Below are positions 30,080-46,626 of a stretch of DNA of 64,000 nt, piece by piece. The notes beneath the pieces were generated by a model. It saw nothing but the letters and a program-made list of their open reading frames with translations, ran no database searches and was not told where the DNA came from. Made by a program: the position numbers and the translations under genes. How positions within the stretch are numbered: position 1 is the first letter of the stretch; each line of letters starts with the position of its first letter. Origin of the DNA: Scylla paramamosain (lineage: Eukaryota; Arthropoda; Malacostraca; Decapoda; Portunidae); contig NC_087156.1 of assembly GCF_035594125.1 (NCBI RefSeq), forward strand, positions 15,840,497 through 15,904,496, read 5' to 3'.

Positions 30080-31329
30080 TCATACAATGAAGCTGATATT
30101 ACTGTTAAGCATTTTAATGCTCCTAGGTACAAATGAATTTTTATATCGTGAGGTTCGTTGTACAGGTGCTTGTAATCTTCTGCCTGATCTTAAGTACACA
30201 TAATTATGATGAAGCGGGTGTGTCTCATCCATCATAATTTTTTTGCTTGTTTTATGACATTTACTTTATATATCTCCTCCAGTGGCATCACATTTGCCCC
30301 TAACCTTTTAGCCTGTTTTACTATTTTATTGAGTTTATTTTTATCCTTACATCTGAGAGTACTGAACCAAGTGGTTATTGAAAAAGTTATGATGGATTCA
30401 ACAATTGATTTATATAGTAATGAAATAATAGTTTTATCTACCCTAATGTTGTTTAAGATGCGAAGGTGATGCACCCGTTGGTTACACTTGCTATAAACTA
30501 GTTTTGTGTTGCTGTTCCCAGTGAGTTTGTTATCTATCATTATTCCTAGATATTTATACTCATCCACCCTTTCTACAGTTTGTGATTTTATTACAAGTTG
30601 TGCTGGAGGGATCTGATTTTTCCTAAAGTCAATGATCATCTCCTTAGTTTTTAAAACATTTAGATTTAAATAATTCTGGTCACTCCATAAAACAAAGTGG
30701 TTCACTTGGCTGAGAAAGTTGTTTTCATCACCATTAGATATTTTCCCAATTATAGCAGTGTCATCTGCATATTTCATGATAGTGACATTTCTATGATTAC
30801 TTTGACAGTCATTTGTATAAATTGTGAATAGTATCGGTGAAAGCACACATCCCTGTGGAGCTCCTGTATTGGTGGTTAGAATATCAGATTTTATGTTTGA
30901 TATACTGACAAACTGTGTTCGGTTTAAAAGGAAATCTAGAATCCATGAAATAAGGTTGCTGTTTACATTCATATTTAAGAGCTTGTCAATAAGTAGGTGA
31001 GGTTGAATGGTGTTGAAAGCACTACTAAAGTCAACATATAGTATACGAATATAAGAGTTTAAAGTTTCCAGATGGCTAGTTATTTCATGGTTCATGGTTA
31101 GGACAGCGTCTTGGACACTTCTACCAGCGGAATAAGCAAACTGTCGTGGATCACAATACTCAATTACATCTCTGCACAAGATATTCTTGACAATACTCTC
31201 GAAACACTTAAATATCACGCATGTGAGCGCCACAGGCCTAAAATCATTGTTTACTTTAGGAGAACGAGTTTTGGGTATGGGGATGATTTTTTGATAATTT
31301 CCATTGGGCTGGGACTTTACTTTGGTCAA
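30080..31329 (-). pseudogene. LINE C reverse transcriptase
   Basis: The 365-residue open frame (to 30232) holds FRPVALT (residues 30-36), motif A LYVDFSSAFN with Asp100, motif B GAPQGCVLSP (156-165), motif C YADD (187-190, codons 30771-30760) and YLGIMID. All three catalytic Asp residues are present. At a T7 run (30238-30244) the frame shifts. In the next frame the C-terminal region continues (HPLHHNYVYLRSGRR, then RYKNSFVPRS) to a stop at 30080-30082. The domain is otherwise well kept, so the breaks are either recent or sequencing errors. Confidence 0.93.
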
Positions 31330-32548
31330 GGGATGCCTGAAATAATTTATGTAAAGGGAGTGTTAACTGCTCACGACATGACTTCAGTACTCTGGCACTC
31401 ACACCATCGGGACCACATGCTTTCCCAGTCTTCACTCTTTTTAAAGAATTACAAACTTCCTTAAGGGATATTTCGATACGCCTATCATTTGTGTTGCTTA
31501 ACAGTGATCTTAAATTTGCATTATTATTTTCAAAGTTGTGTATATCAAATCTGGCAAAAAATGTGTTCAGTTCGTTAGCGTATTCTTTGGTGATATTTTG
31601 TTCTGATATTTTTTGCTTTGTTTGATAACCACTTAATTGTTTCAGTCCTTGCCACGCGTCTTTCAGGTTATTAGTTCTAAACTGGCGTTCTACCTTCTCT
31701 TTATATGTTTTCTTGGCACTCGATATTTTTCTTTCTAGCCTTTTCTGTATTGATTTCACTTGGTTACGGTCACTTGATAGGGCTCTTTTCTTTTCATTTA
31801 AAATGATTTTTAGATCTTTCTTTACCCAGGGCTTATTATTAGGAAATATGGTTACTGTTTTTGATGGAACAATCATTTCTGTACAGAACACTATATAAGA
31901 CGTCATTACGTCTACGTTGGCATCGATATCTGAGTTATCGTCGTATAATACTGACCAATCCGTGGACATGAAGCACCCTTGGAGTTCGCAGATGGATTCC
32001 TCACTCCAGCGTTTAATTGTCACTTTTTTCTGTTTTTCCCGTTTAAGTTTCTGTTTGTATACCGGCATACAATATAACATATTATGGTCAGAATTTCCAA
32101 GTGGGGTTTTCTTCACAACACGGTAACCGTCTTTGATATTACAAAACATGAGGTCTAGTGTGCTGTCTCCCCTAGTTGTACACTTCACATATTGCTCGTA
32201 TGCTGGTATTTGGTCGTGAAAATTACACCCGTTAAAATCACCAACGATAATTTTGACACTTTCAGGGCAGCTAGTTTCAAATTTATTAATGCTATTTAAT
32301 AGTAGTTCACTTGCAACTGACATATTGGCAGATGGAGGTATGTACACATTAAAAATAAATACGTTGTTAAACTCTCTGGGTAAATAATAAGGTCTACAAG
32401 ATACAACTAAAAATTCTAGGTTATCACAACAATGAGTCTCCTTGGTTGTTACGTTATTGCACCATTTGTCGTTAATGAATACAGCAACACCACCTCCACT
32501 TTTTTTCATAGTGTTTTTTCCTGTCAGCCCTGACCATCCTGAAACCAT
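31256..32548 (-). pseudogene. LINE C endonuclease remainder and RT linker
   Basis: The 430-residue open frame holds the rest of the APE-type endonuclease: GGGVAVFI (residues 18-25), VYIPP (68-72), GDFN (103-106) and SDH (153-155). The last two carry the Asp, Asn and His of the active site. A basic linker follows, then the RT entry motif GKACGPDGVSARVLK near the C-terminus. The frame is lost after KVPAQWKLS at a T6 run (31287-31292), where one base too many shifts into the RT frame. Confidence 0.92.
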
Positions 32549-32741
32549 CTAATGATACAGTACCATCGCCATCCCTTTCCTCTAACCAAGTTTCGGTAAC
32601 GGAAATTATTGCACTGTTTCTATATTCATTTAAAAATCTGCAGTTTGCGGCGAGTTCATCCGTCTTGTTCCTGAGTGAACGAACATTTCCAAACATTACC
32701 GTCGGTAGCGGAGTCCTGTTCCCTCGTCTCTTGACGAGATC
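32472..32741 (-). pseudogene. LINE C endonuclease, N-terminal piece
   Basis: This piece holds the start of an APE-type endonuclease. NVRSLRNKTDEL is followed by SVTETWLEE (the catalytic Glu region) and VSLDGFRMVRADR. The frame runs on in-register upstream to a stop at 32742-32744. It is separated from the rest of the domain by one extra T in a T6 run at 32514-32519 (A6 on the coding strand). With A5 the frame would pass straight into the GGGVAVFI segment. Confidence 0.9.
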
Positions 32742-32945
32742 TTATGATTTAAATTTTATTGTTCCATCTGTAAGGTCTCTAATTTTGCTTCCCATTCACT
32801 TCTCATTCACTTGTACGATCTGTTATTTTTTTTTTTGTTGCTTTTTTTGTCCTTTCATACGATTACCGCTCTATTTTCTTATCCTGTTCCCATTAGAAGT
32901 AACATTTTCTTTCTCATTCTCCTCCTCCACCTCCTCTTCCTCCCC

Positions 32946-33070
32946 CTCTCCTCCTCCTCCTCCTCCTCCTCCTCCTCCTCCTTCTCCTCCTCCTCCTCCT
33001 CCTCCTCCTCCTCCTCCTCCTCCTCCTCCTCCTCCTCCTCCTCCTCCTCCTCCTCCTCCTCCTCCTCCTC
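32946..33070. repeat. (CCT)n, 5' flank of LINE copy B
   Basis: CCT triplets with one CTT break, directly abutting the LINE at 33071. Confidence 0.97.
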
Positions 33071-34444
33071 GGGTAAAGTTCCCCACGAACGGGTAAAGTT
33101 CCCCACGAATGGAAACTAGCAAATGTCACGCCAATCTTTAAAAAGAGGAAATAAATCTCTCCCAGCCAATTACAGGCCGATCAGTCTCACTTCAGTAGTG
33201 TGCAAGCTGATGGAAACAATAATCAGAGATAAAATTGTTAAATATTTAGAAGAAAACAAAATCAACCGCAACACGGTTTCAGAACCAAGCGTTCCTGCCT
33301 AACAAACTTACTAGACTTCTTTTATGAAGTATTTAACTCGTATGACGAGACAAAAGCTGTTGATATTATCTACCTTGATTTCCAGAAAGCTTTCGACACT
33401 GTTCCCCATAAGAGACTCATCAGTAAAGTAAAAGCTCACGGCATTGCCGGAAACACCCTGAAATGGCTGAGAGACTGGCTCTCTGACAGAAAACAGCGTG
33501 TTGTGATAAATGGAAAGGAGTCAGAGTGGCATAAGGTAAATAGCGGCGTTCCTCAAGGCTCTGTATTATGACCAGTACTCTTCATAATGTACATAAATGA
33601 TATTGATGAAGGGATAAACTGCAAAATAAGTAAATTTGCAGACGACACCAAAATAACAAGTAGAGTAACGTCTGTGTCACAATGGCAGGAACTGCAGTGT
33701 GACCTCAATAAACTAACAAACTGGGCAGAAAAATAGCAGATGAGATTCAATATAGAAAAGTGCAAAACTCTACATATCAGAAGCAACAATGATCAGGCGA
33801 GATATGTAATGAATAACATGCCACTGTCAAGTGCTGATAAAGAAACAGATCTTGGTGTCATTGTGTCAAACAACCTAAAGTCGAGTCAACAGTGCACAGA
33901 AACAGTAAAGACGGCAAATAAATTAGTAGGGTTCATTGGAAGAACCTTTGAATTTAAATCAGAAAAGGTTATACTTGCTTTATATAACTCACTGGTGTGC
34001 CCTCATCTAGAATACTGTGTACAGTTCTGGTCACCCTACTACAAAAAAAACATTGAAAAACTAGAAAAAATACAGCGCAGAGTCACAAAGATGATTCCAA
34101 GATTGCGCAATAAGCCGTATGAGAAACGACTGGAAGAACTAAACCTATTTAGTTTAAAAAGCGCAGGATAAGAGGAGATAAGAGGAGTAATTGAAGTATT
34201 CAAAATTTTCAAAGGATACAGTAACATTGATGCACATAAATATTTTACCATTGATCATTCTAACCTAACAAGAAATAATGGATTCAAGATTATACCCAAA
34301 CGTTTTAAATTCCACGAGGCCAAACATTTTTTCTTTAATCGTATAGTAAATATATGGAATAAACTTCCTGCAGAAATTGTGAACAGCAATACTATTGAAT
34401 CATTCAAAAATAAAATAGACAAATATTTAAAAGCAAATCTCTAA
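33071..34444 (+). pseudogene. Broken reverse transcriptase ORF of LINE copy B
   Basis: The RT palm is better kept than in copy A. Motif A YLDFQKAFDTVP lies near 33370, PQGSVL near 33551, and an intact FADD catalytic box at 33635-33646. Disabling changes are a one-base frameshift near 33145 in an A-rich run, a TGA at 33569-33571 straight after PQGSVL where Gly is expected, and a TAG at 33734-33736 where Trp is expected before QMRFNIEKC. A partial duplication (ATAAGAGGAG twice) near 34168-34187 also breaks the frame in the C-terminal region. Its longest open piece is about 140 residues. Confidence 0.92.
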
Positions 34445-34810
34445 CAAGCTCTCTTCTTGTCCGAATAATTATAAATTCACTAATAAACTCTTATTCTACA
34501 GACACCAGTTTTAATATAACTTGTATTAACTTTCAGATAGGCGTATAGAGTTCACCGTAGGGTGAATAGTAGAAATTCCTTTCATCCTTTCCTATGAAAA
34601 TTTCCATGTCAGTTTTTCTATACTGCATGGTACTTTTCCTAACTATTTCCATGCCAGCGCAAGCTGGAGGGAGTGGTGGGTGGGGAGGAGCCTTCATCTA
34701 TGCTGTCCTGTCTCTCTTCCCTGTAGCTAGTTAGAAGTAGTTACCAAACAGCCTTGCAAGGACCAAAAGGTCTGTTGCTGTTTGGCTTTCCTTTGTATTC
34801 CTTTGTATTC
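33071..34810 (+). mobile_element. LINE copy B, 5'-truncated sister of copy A
   Basis: This copy starts exactly where a long (CCT)n array ends and stops exactly where a second (CCT)n array begins (34809-34854). It carries RT from the GKVPHEW motif to the C-terminus, a stop at 34442-34444 and a 3' UTR of about 365 bases. The UTR ends in the same terminal sequence as copy A. The first 40 bases are a 20-base segment present twice (33071-33090 and 33091-33110, one mismatch). It lies about 8.5 kb from copy A in inverted orientation, with LINE C between them. Confidence 0.93.
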
Positions 34811-34854
34811 CTCCTCCTCCTCCTCCTCCTCCTCCTGCTCCTCCTCTCCTCATT
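34809..34854. repeat. (CCT)n, 3' flank of LINE copy B
   Basis: CCT triplets with one G substitution, directly abutting the LINE 3' end. Confidence 0.95.
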
Positions 34855-37920
<3,066 letters not shown>

Positions 37921-38205
37921 AGTGGATTAGTTGATGAAGGACGGATGTGCGAGTAGATGGCTGTAAGGAAGGGTGGATTGAGATGGGTAGCTAGATGGGT
38001 GGATCTATTGATTTGTGGATAAGTGAATTGTTGTGTAGATGGATAAGTGGATAGGTGAATGGGTGAGTGAGTGGTTGGATGCATGAATGGGTGGGAGGAT
38101 AGACAGCTGGGTGGAAAGATAACTGATTAAATGGATGAATAAACCAGTGGGTGTGTGTAAATGAAGGGATGTGTGAATTGGTGGATGCATTGATTAAATG
38201 AGTAC
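37921..38205. repeat. Degenerate GGAT/GAAT tetranucleotide array
   Basis: Words GATGG, GTGGAT, GAATGG and TGGATG recur without fixed period over 280 bases. It encodes only histidine/proline/serine-rich antisense frames. Confidence 0.7.
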
Positions 38206-39470
38206 CATTCCCTCCAGTACCAAGTGACAAACTCCCGTCGTAACTTATGCAGACATTGATTGTTGCGGTGAGGCGGCCGCTGGTCACCGAAGCGAGAGGG
38301 GACGTCCGGGGTTTGTTGCACCAGTAGCTTTGGGTCTTGTTCTCTTAGCGATAGATCAACAATGGCGTGTTACTTATTACCACTGATGCCTCACATATCT
38401 TGCCAGTTGAATTACATATAGGCGATAAGGCCTAAAGGAAGAAAAGATTACTGTAATATTTTCTTTGCTAAATCTAATAGCCTGCACTCGAGTCTGCACG
38501 TTATCTGATACCCGAAAGCTCATTATTAAAGGTAAAAAAAAACGACAACATTCATGTGGACTCTGGTAATAAAAACACTTTGCGCAAAGAAAACAATTTG
38601 GTTTCGGGACGTGAGTGTCTGTTTTTCCTCAGCGAGTGTTGTATCTGTCGACAGGAGCGCGTCTCGCCTGTCCAAAGGGAAAGCCGCGAATTAGCAAGTT
38701 AAGGCAGAAATAAATTAATAGGCAAAGCACTGTCTTGAGAGGTGGAACATGACTTCGCTTCGCCCACGATACACTCAGTGACGGAAGGTCATTCAGGGCT
38801 TCTTAAAAAAAAAAAAAAATAAAGAAAAAATCCTGCTGCACCTTTCCTTAGATGTGAAAACGTAAAAATATAAGGAGTATCCCATGAGAATTTTCCTTTT
38901 CTTTTCTTCAGGCATGCAAAAAAGCCTAATTTTCATTTACTCTTTTCCATTGTTTCATGTGTACTTTGTTGCCTTCCTTTTCTTCTCTCTCTTTCTCTCT
39001 CTCTCTCCCTCTCTTTCTCTCATTTCTTTTCCTCTTTTTCTTCCTATGCAATACTTACCAACGCCATTTTTTCCCTCTACACTTCCCTTACACCAACATT
39101 CCATCCTCTAACTTCTTCACTCCCTTCCCTAAACTCCTTCAAACACTCCCTGCTGCCCCATCCTGTTTCTCTCAGTCTCCTCTCTCCTTCCGTTCCATTC
39201 CCGCCCCGCTTTGCTTCCCTTGCCTCCAGTCCTCAGTACCACCAGAACAACGGGATGATAATGGTAATCAGCCGAATACTTATGCCAGACATATATTTGC
39301 CTTACGCGAGTCACTGAGGGACGCGAATACAGCTACACTGGCATACTCTTGATTCGATATGCATGAGCAGCGTCGCCTCATAACCTTTATTCTTTTCCCT
39401 GAGTTTTTTTATCTTTTTTTTTTTTTTTTTTTTTAGAGAAGGAAGGTAGGCGTTATTTTCTTGTTATTTA

Positions 39471-39562
<92 letters not shown>

Positions 39563-39633
39563 GTCTCTGAGTATTATTATCTTTATTTTTTCCCCTTACT
39601 TTCTCTTTTGCATTTAATTTGTTGTATTCTCTC

Positions 39634-39706
<73 letters not shown>
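39471..39706. repeat. (GT)45 then (CT)n
   Basis: GT at 39471-39561, a 70-base T-rich spacer, then CT at 39631-39706 with one CAT break. Confidence 0.97.
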
Positions 39707-39709
<3 letters not shown>

Positions 39710-39956
39710 CTCGGTTATTTAATTTTATCACTTTTTTTTTCCGTGCTTGCCTGCAATGCTTCTATTGTGAGGGCATCATTGCAATGCCTCTTTGTATCAT
39801 AAATTTTCTTCCTATGATCTTATAATGAATTTTTTTTTGTATCCTTATGCTAATTCGCTTGCTTCTTTTATCTCTATGATGCTTATTTTCTTCATACATT
39901 CCAGCAGTTCTCAGTCTTCATGATAAATAAAATGTAGCTTGGGTTTAGTTTATGTC

Positions 39957-40043
<87 letters not shown>
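39957..40043. repeat. (GA)n
   Basis: Pure GA run, followed by a short GA-rich tail to 40060. Confidence 0.97.
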
Positions 40044-40045
<2 letters not shown>

Positions 40046-40233
40046 TAAAGAGAGAGAGTAAGTGTGTAAAAAAAAAATCCTCTTGGTGTTGAGGATAAAA
40101 TACTTGTGTACTTTTCTTTTAAGATGAGATTAACCTCTGGACACTTCTTTTTTTTTTCTTCACTGGGTTAGGCAAACATCGCCACAGGAATAAAATTTTT
40201 CTCGCTTTAAGAGTTTTCCTCGATTTAACTATG

Positions 40234-40242
40234 GTGTGTGTA

Positions 40243-40340
<98 letters not shown>

Positions 40341-40423
40341 GGTGGGTGAGTGGGTAGTTGGTTGGTTGGTTGGGTGTGTTTATCCATCAGTCTTCGAGGT
40401 ACGGTTCCTTTGTGACATGGGTT

Positions 40424-40506
<83 letters not shown>
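40234..40506. repeat. (GT)n ... (AC)n inverted microsatellite pair
   Basis: GT at 40238-40332 passes into GGGT and GGTT words to about 40372. After 50 unique bases comes (AC)n at 40430-40506. The two arms are complementary. Confidence 0.96.
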
Positions 40507-40507
<1 letters not shown>

Positions 40508-41098
40508 ACAAAACTGACGAAAACGTTTAAGACAACAAAGACTCAGCCTATCTTACACTTTTTTTTCCTCCTTTTTCTCCTTTCACACAACCCCTCCTCT
40601 CTCTCTATCTCCTTTCCCTTTACCACCCTTCCTCTCCCTGACCATGTACACCCATACCTTCCCTCGTCCTTTCCCTAAATGACCGCCTCCAGGTAGGACG
40701 AGGACGGAGCTGGTTGGCCTAAGGAACACCCGCCACCACCACCACCACCACCATTGCCTCATTATTCATCTCCTACAGCCGCTAGTCTACCCGAGAAAAC
40801 ACACTCTTGTTGACGCTTCACGAGACCCAAACCCCACGTCCTTCTTCACCTTTCCTCCTCTTGGTTTGTTCCTCCGCCACCCGTCTGCTCAGTTGGCACG
40901 GGTGTATATGCCTGACCTGCACAGTGGTAATACAATGTCAGTATTAATATTATGAATGCCCTACACTACTTTTTTTTTTTTATTTCGTCTATTGGTCATT
41001 CTAGGTTTCTTCTCTTCTTCAATGTTTTTTTTTTTTTTTTTTTTTTTTTCCCGTGCGGTGTTATCGTTTTCTTTCTGTCTGTTTTTTTTTCTTGTTTT

Positions 41099-41737
<639 letters not shown>

Positions 41738-41944
41738 GATTTTGTTTGTAGGAACGGAAGTTGATTTGGGGATGATTATTACATTGATGTCTTTGTGAAG
41801 TGGAAAGGCGAGTTTTTTTACAATTTCACTCAGATGTGGTGGCGGCGACTGCTAATGTGCTGCTCCTCGCTGCTGTTCTCGTGGCGTTCAGGAGCTTCAG
41901 TCAAGTCTGCGAAGCTTTTATCATGATTATCGCTTTTTTGCCAA

Positions 41945-42578
<634 letters not shown>

Positions 42579-42835
42579 AAATCTTTAACTCCTCTCCTCT
42601 CCTTTTCCTCTTCCTCATTTTAAAGTTAATGTTGAAAGGGGAAAAAAAAAAAAAAAACATATAGCAAAATGATGATGTAAATTATGTCCCTGAAATGATC
42701 CTTTGGGTGTTCATTGCAGCAGTGAATTATGTACCTGTTTATTGAAGCTTTGGGTTACTAGGTGTGTTGTGTAATATTTTTTTTTTTAGCCTTTTCTTAG
42801 CCAGGGAGGTGATAATTTTGTGACGTTGTTGGGAG

Positions 42836-42837
<2 letters not shown>

Positions 42838-42899
<62 letters not shown>

Positions 42900-42920
42900 G
42901 AGAGAGAGAGAGAGAGAGAG
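42838..42920. repeat. (GA)n
   Basis: GA run with two GGAGGA breaks. Confidence 0.95.
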
Positions 42921-43041
42921 TTTATCTAGACTCTGTTATCTTCTTTAGGTCTAATTTGCTAACTGCCTGTCTCTCCTTGACAAGTCAGCTGATTATCATT
43001 CTGTCCTTTTTATTCTTTCCTTTTTAATCTCTAGTTCAGCA

Positions 43042-43495
<454 letters not shown>

Positions 43496-44260
43496 ATGCA
43501 CGATACGAGTAAAATAAAGGAGAAATTAAGATATAGCAAGAAAGTGAAGGAGGAAGAAAGAAAATGAAGGGTGGAATGGAGAAGGAGAAAGGGAGAGAGG
43601 GAGGGAAGGAGGGATGGAGGAAGGAACTGAAGGAGGGAGGGAGGGAGGGAAGCCTCACCTGCATGGCCTCAATACATCTGAGACAAGAAAATTAATGCAA
43701 ATGATTCGGGAGACATTTTTGTTTTCATATCGTGTGTGTATGTGTGTGTGTGTATTATTTTTTGATGTATGCACTATGTATGTATGTATGTATGTGTGTG
43801 TTATGTAATGTATATATGCAGTTGGAACGTATATTGTCTTTACTCTTATCGCTAGTTCCTGTTTCCTTCCCTGTATATTTATTTATTTTTTATTTGTTCT
43901 TGACTTTTTATAATAGATTTTTGTACTTTTGTGTTAATGCTTCTCTTTTTCATAATGTATTTTTCCTTATTTTTTATGTCTTATTAATTGTTTATGTATT
44001 CTAATATATTCTAAGATACCAGCGTTTATGGCTTTCTCAATTTTGATTCGTGTCGTATGTTTGGTTTTGTTATACCGTATTATTATTTATTTATCTATTT
44101 ATTTATTTATTTATTTATTATTACTAGCGCTTTCTCCTCAATAATTCATGTGGAGAGTGTATGTAACATTTTTTTTTCTTTCAGTGTGTTTTCTTTTTGG
44201 CGAAACTGATGACAAGATTTTGTTTGTATTTCTGTTTTACGTTGATTTTGTTTTGTTGGG

Positions 44261-44262
<2 letters not shown>

Positions 44263-44326
<64 letters not shown>

Positions 44327-44440
44327 GCTACTGCTACTACCACTATTACTACTACTACTGCTACTACTACTTCTACTACTACTACTACTGTCATCACTAT
44401 CATCATCATCATCACCATCATCACCTCACGAAAGGCTACA
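44263..44440. repeat. (ACT)n grading to (ATC)n
   Basis: ACT triplets 44263-44390 with ACC and GCT variants, then ATC triplets to about 44440. Confidence 0.95.
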
Positions 44441-45511
44441 TCATTACCTTGTACGTGTGTTGCTGCTGACATTTCCCTCTCTTATCACATTCTTCTGTTA
44501 TCTGCCAGTATCATTAACTCCCTCCTTTTTTTTCATCAGCCTTGCTAATTGAACCGCGCCAGATTGGAGGAAACCCGCGAAATACGGCGTCGTTTGTGTG
44601 GGCGGCGGCGTGTTTGTGGCGCCTTATTTCACCTGACCAATACCTTGAAAACTAATTATCTGATAACAGTGATACTCCGACACGGGCAGCGGCCTCGGGC
44701 ACCCTCACGCGACGGACTTCACGGCAACACTGGGAGCAGAGGTCGGCCACGCCCCCGCCCCTCGCCTCGCACCCGCCCCTTTCTTCCCCCGTGAAAGAGA
44801 AATAGTTGTAATTACCTGAAAATTAGTTAATTATAGTAATGAGCTGAAAGAGTTAACTGTAATCAGCGGGAAAGGAATGTAATAATTAGTTTGAGAATTT
44901 ATTGAATGTTATGAGTTGAAAATTGAGTGTGTGGTAATTTTTTTTTTTTTTTTTTAGTTAAATGTATAGGAAAGTTGGACGTACTGGAAATTTTGTAAAA
45001 GTGAGATGAAAGTTCATATTCTTAAATGTTCCGATTCTTTACCTTGACTACACTTTCAATAGGCTGTACTAGAAGTTATGAGCCTTTCCACGCGTGCTTT
45101 CATGGCTCTAGTGATAATTTAACAAAGATTCTTCATTTAAAAAGTAGGATATTAACCATAAAAAAACATATTATTTGTGCAACCTTTGAAAATATCCATA
45201 GTTCTTTAAAAATAAGGACCACACACACACACACACACACAAAAAAAAGACCATGAGAATTATTACGAACTGAAACTAATTTACATCCAACTCCTTAAAA
45301 TCTCCGCAGATATTGGCGCTTTTGATCTGAACGGAAGACCCTGAAATCAGTACGCCATTAAAATTGCTTCCTCCGCCTCACAAAAAGTACTACCAAGCAG
45401 CCTTTTTTGTGTGTAATGAGAGGCTGGACACGTGGATGCAGCCTTTGTCCCCTCACTGCCTCACTCCCTCATTCCTTCATTTCCCGATGGCACGGAAGAG
45501 ACCACACCACA

Positions 45512-45609
<98 letters not shown>

Positions 45610-46542
45610 ATTGATTTCCTTTCCTTCTTTCCTTCTTCGGGAACGAGACTCACAGCCGCGGGCACTACTCGGGTCGACTTACGGACCGTGCACGCCATCT
45701 CTTGACCTCCCTCTCCCTCTCCTCCTCCTCCTCCTCCTCCTATATTCTGTTATGTCTGCCTTTCCTCTGTTATGCCTTTTTTTTTTTTTTTGCCTGCTTA
45801 GTAGTAGTTTACCCATAGCATTAAGTCTTTTGGTATTTGTTTCTTTTTTTTCATAGATTTTCCTCCTCTTCCTTCTCCTCCTCTTCCTCCTCCTCTTCCT
45901 TAACCTCCTCCCCCTTTTATGCCCACGTGAACCAGAATCATCACCTTCATCATCACGATCATCTTTAATCTTTTCATCTTGGTAATTCTCACTTCTTCCC
46001 TCCTCTTCCTCCTCTTCTTCCTCCTCCTCCTCCTCTTCCTATTGCCTGTGCTGCTGCTGGTGGAGAACGCAGGGCATGGCCAGGCCCGCGGAACAAGCCC
46101 CCTCTCATCTGCATACATTAGCAGTACCAGTGGAGAGGGCGGAGGGCCTGACGGATGGAAAGCGTATGCACAAAAACACGACACCACGGGGCTAACCATT
46201 AATTATGAATTCATGGTGGCCTCAGGTAACTGCTCTACTCCTTCTGCTGCTGCTGCTGCTGCTGCTGCTTGGATGGCCTTGCTGCATGGGACGGTCGCTG
46301 GCTTACCCTGTCTTTTATCCCTTAGTTCCCTTTCTCTTCTCCCTTCTTCCCACCCACCCACCTTCTTCCCTTCCCACCCACACGCGCACGTGGTAATCTT
46401 ACGAAGCTGAAAAAGCCAGGGAAAGAAACAAGAAAAGAAGAATGAATGTCAAAAGGAAAAACACGAAGAAGAAAAAGGGAATAGAAAAAAAAGACAGTAC
46501 TCAGTACCAAGGCAGCATGTAAGGTTGCAAGCACGACACACA
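44441..46542. other. Mixed spacer with one exon-like interval
   Basis: GC/CpG-rich at 44560-44790, AT-rich at 44800-45240, CCT/CTT clusters at 45718-46040, a (GCT)n run at 46243-46270. An open, splice-bounded interval at 46073-46225 is described as a lead. Confidence 0.5.
45513..45606. repeat. (CT)n
   Basis: Pure CT run. CCT and CTTC pyrimidine clusters follow at 45718-45740 and 45860-45905. Confidence 0.97.

Positions 46543-46623
<81 letters not shown>
46543..46623. repeat. (AC)40
   Basis: Pure AC run. Confidence 0.97.

Positions 46624-46626
<3 letters not shown>

Larger units (their letters stand above)
29917..32830 (-). mobile_element. LINE C, near-complete non-LTR retrotransposon (L2/Rex1/CR1-group)
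   Basis: The element reads right to left: endonuclease, linker, reverse transcriptase, C-terminal tail, 3' UTR. The 3' UTR (30079 down to about 29917) holds an AATAAA-like signal and ends in an (ATT/AAT)n tract at 29919-29944, as is usual for L2/CR1-type tails. The 5' limit is uncertain. The same-frame sequence upstream of the endonuclease (to about 32800) looks element-derived but has stops, for example at 32742-32744. It is unrelated at motif level to copies A and B: motif B is APQG and motif C is YADD. I place it in the L2/Rex1 neighbourhood from the RTPLPTVMFGNVRSLRNK-type start of the endonuclease. Confidence 0.93.

Noticed and set aside
30232..32548. A host reverse transcriptase or nuclease gene
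   Set aside because: Endonuclease, linker, RT and tailed 3' UTR order is that of a LINE, and frames are broken.
45979..46410. The whole 143-codon frame as one gene
   Set aside because: Its first third is a pyrimidine-tract leucine run and its last third is GCT/CCT derived. Only the middle interval is worth checking.
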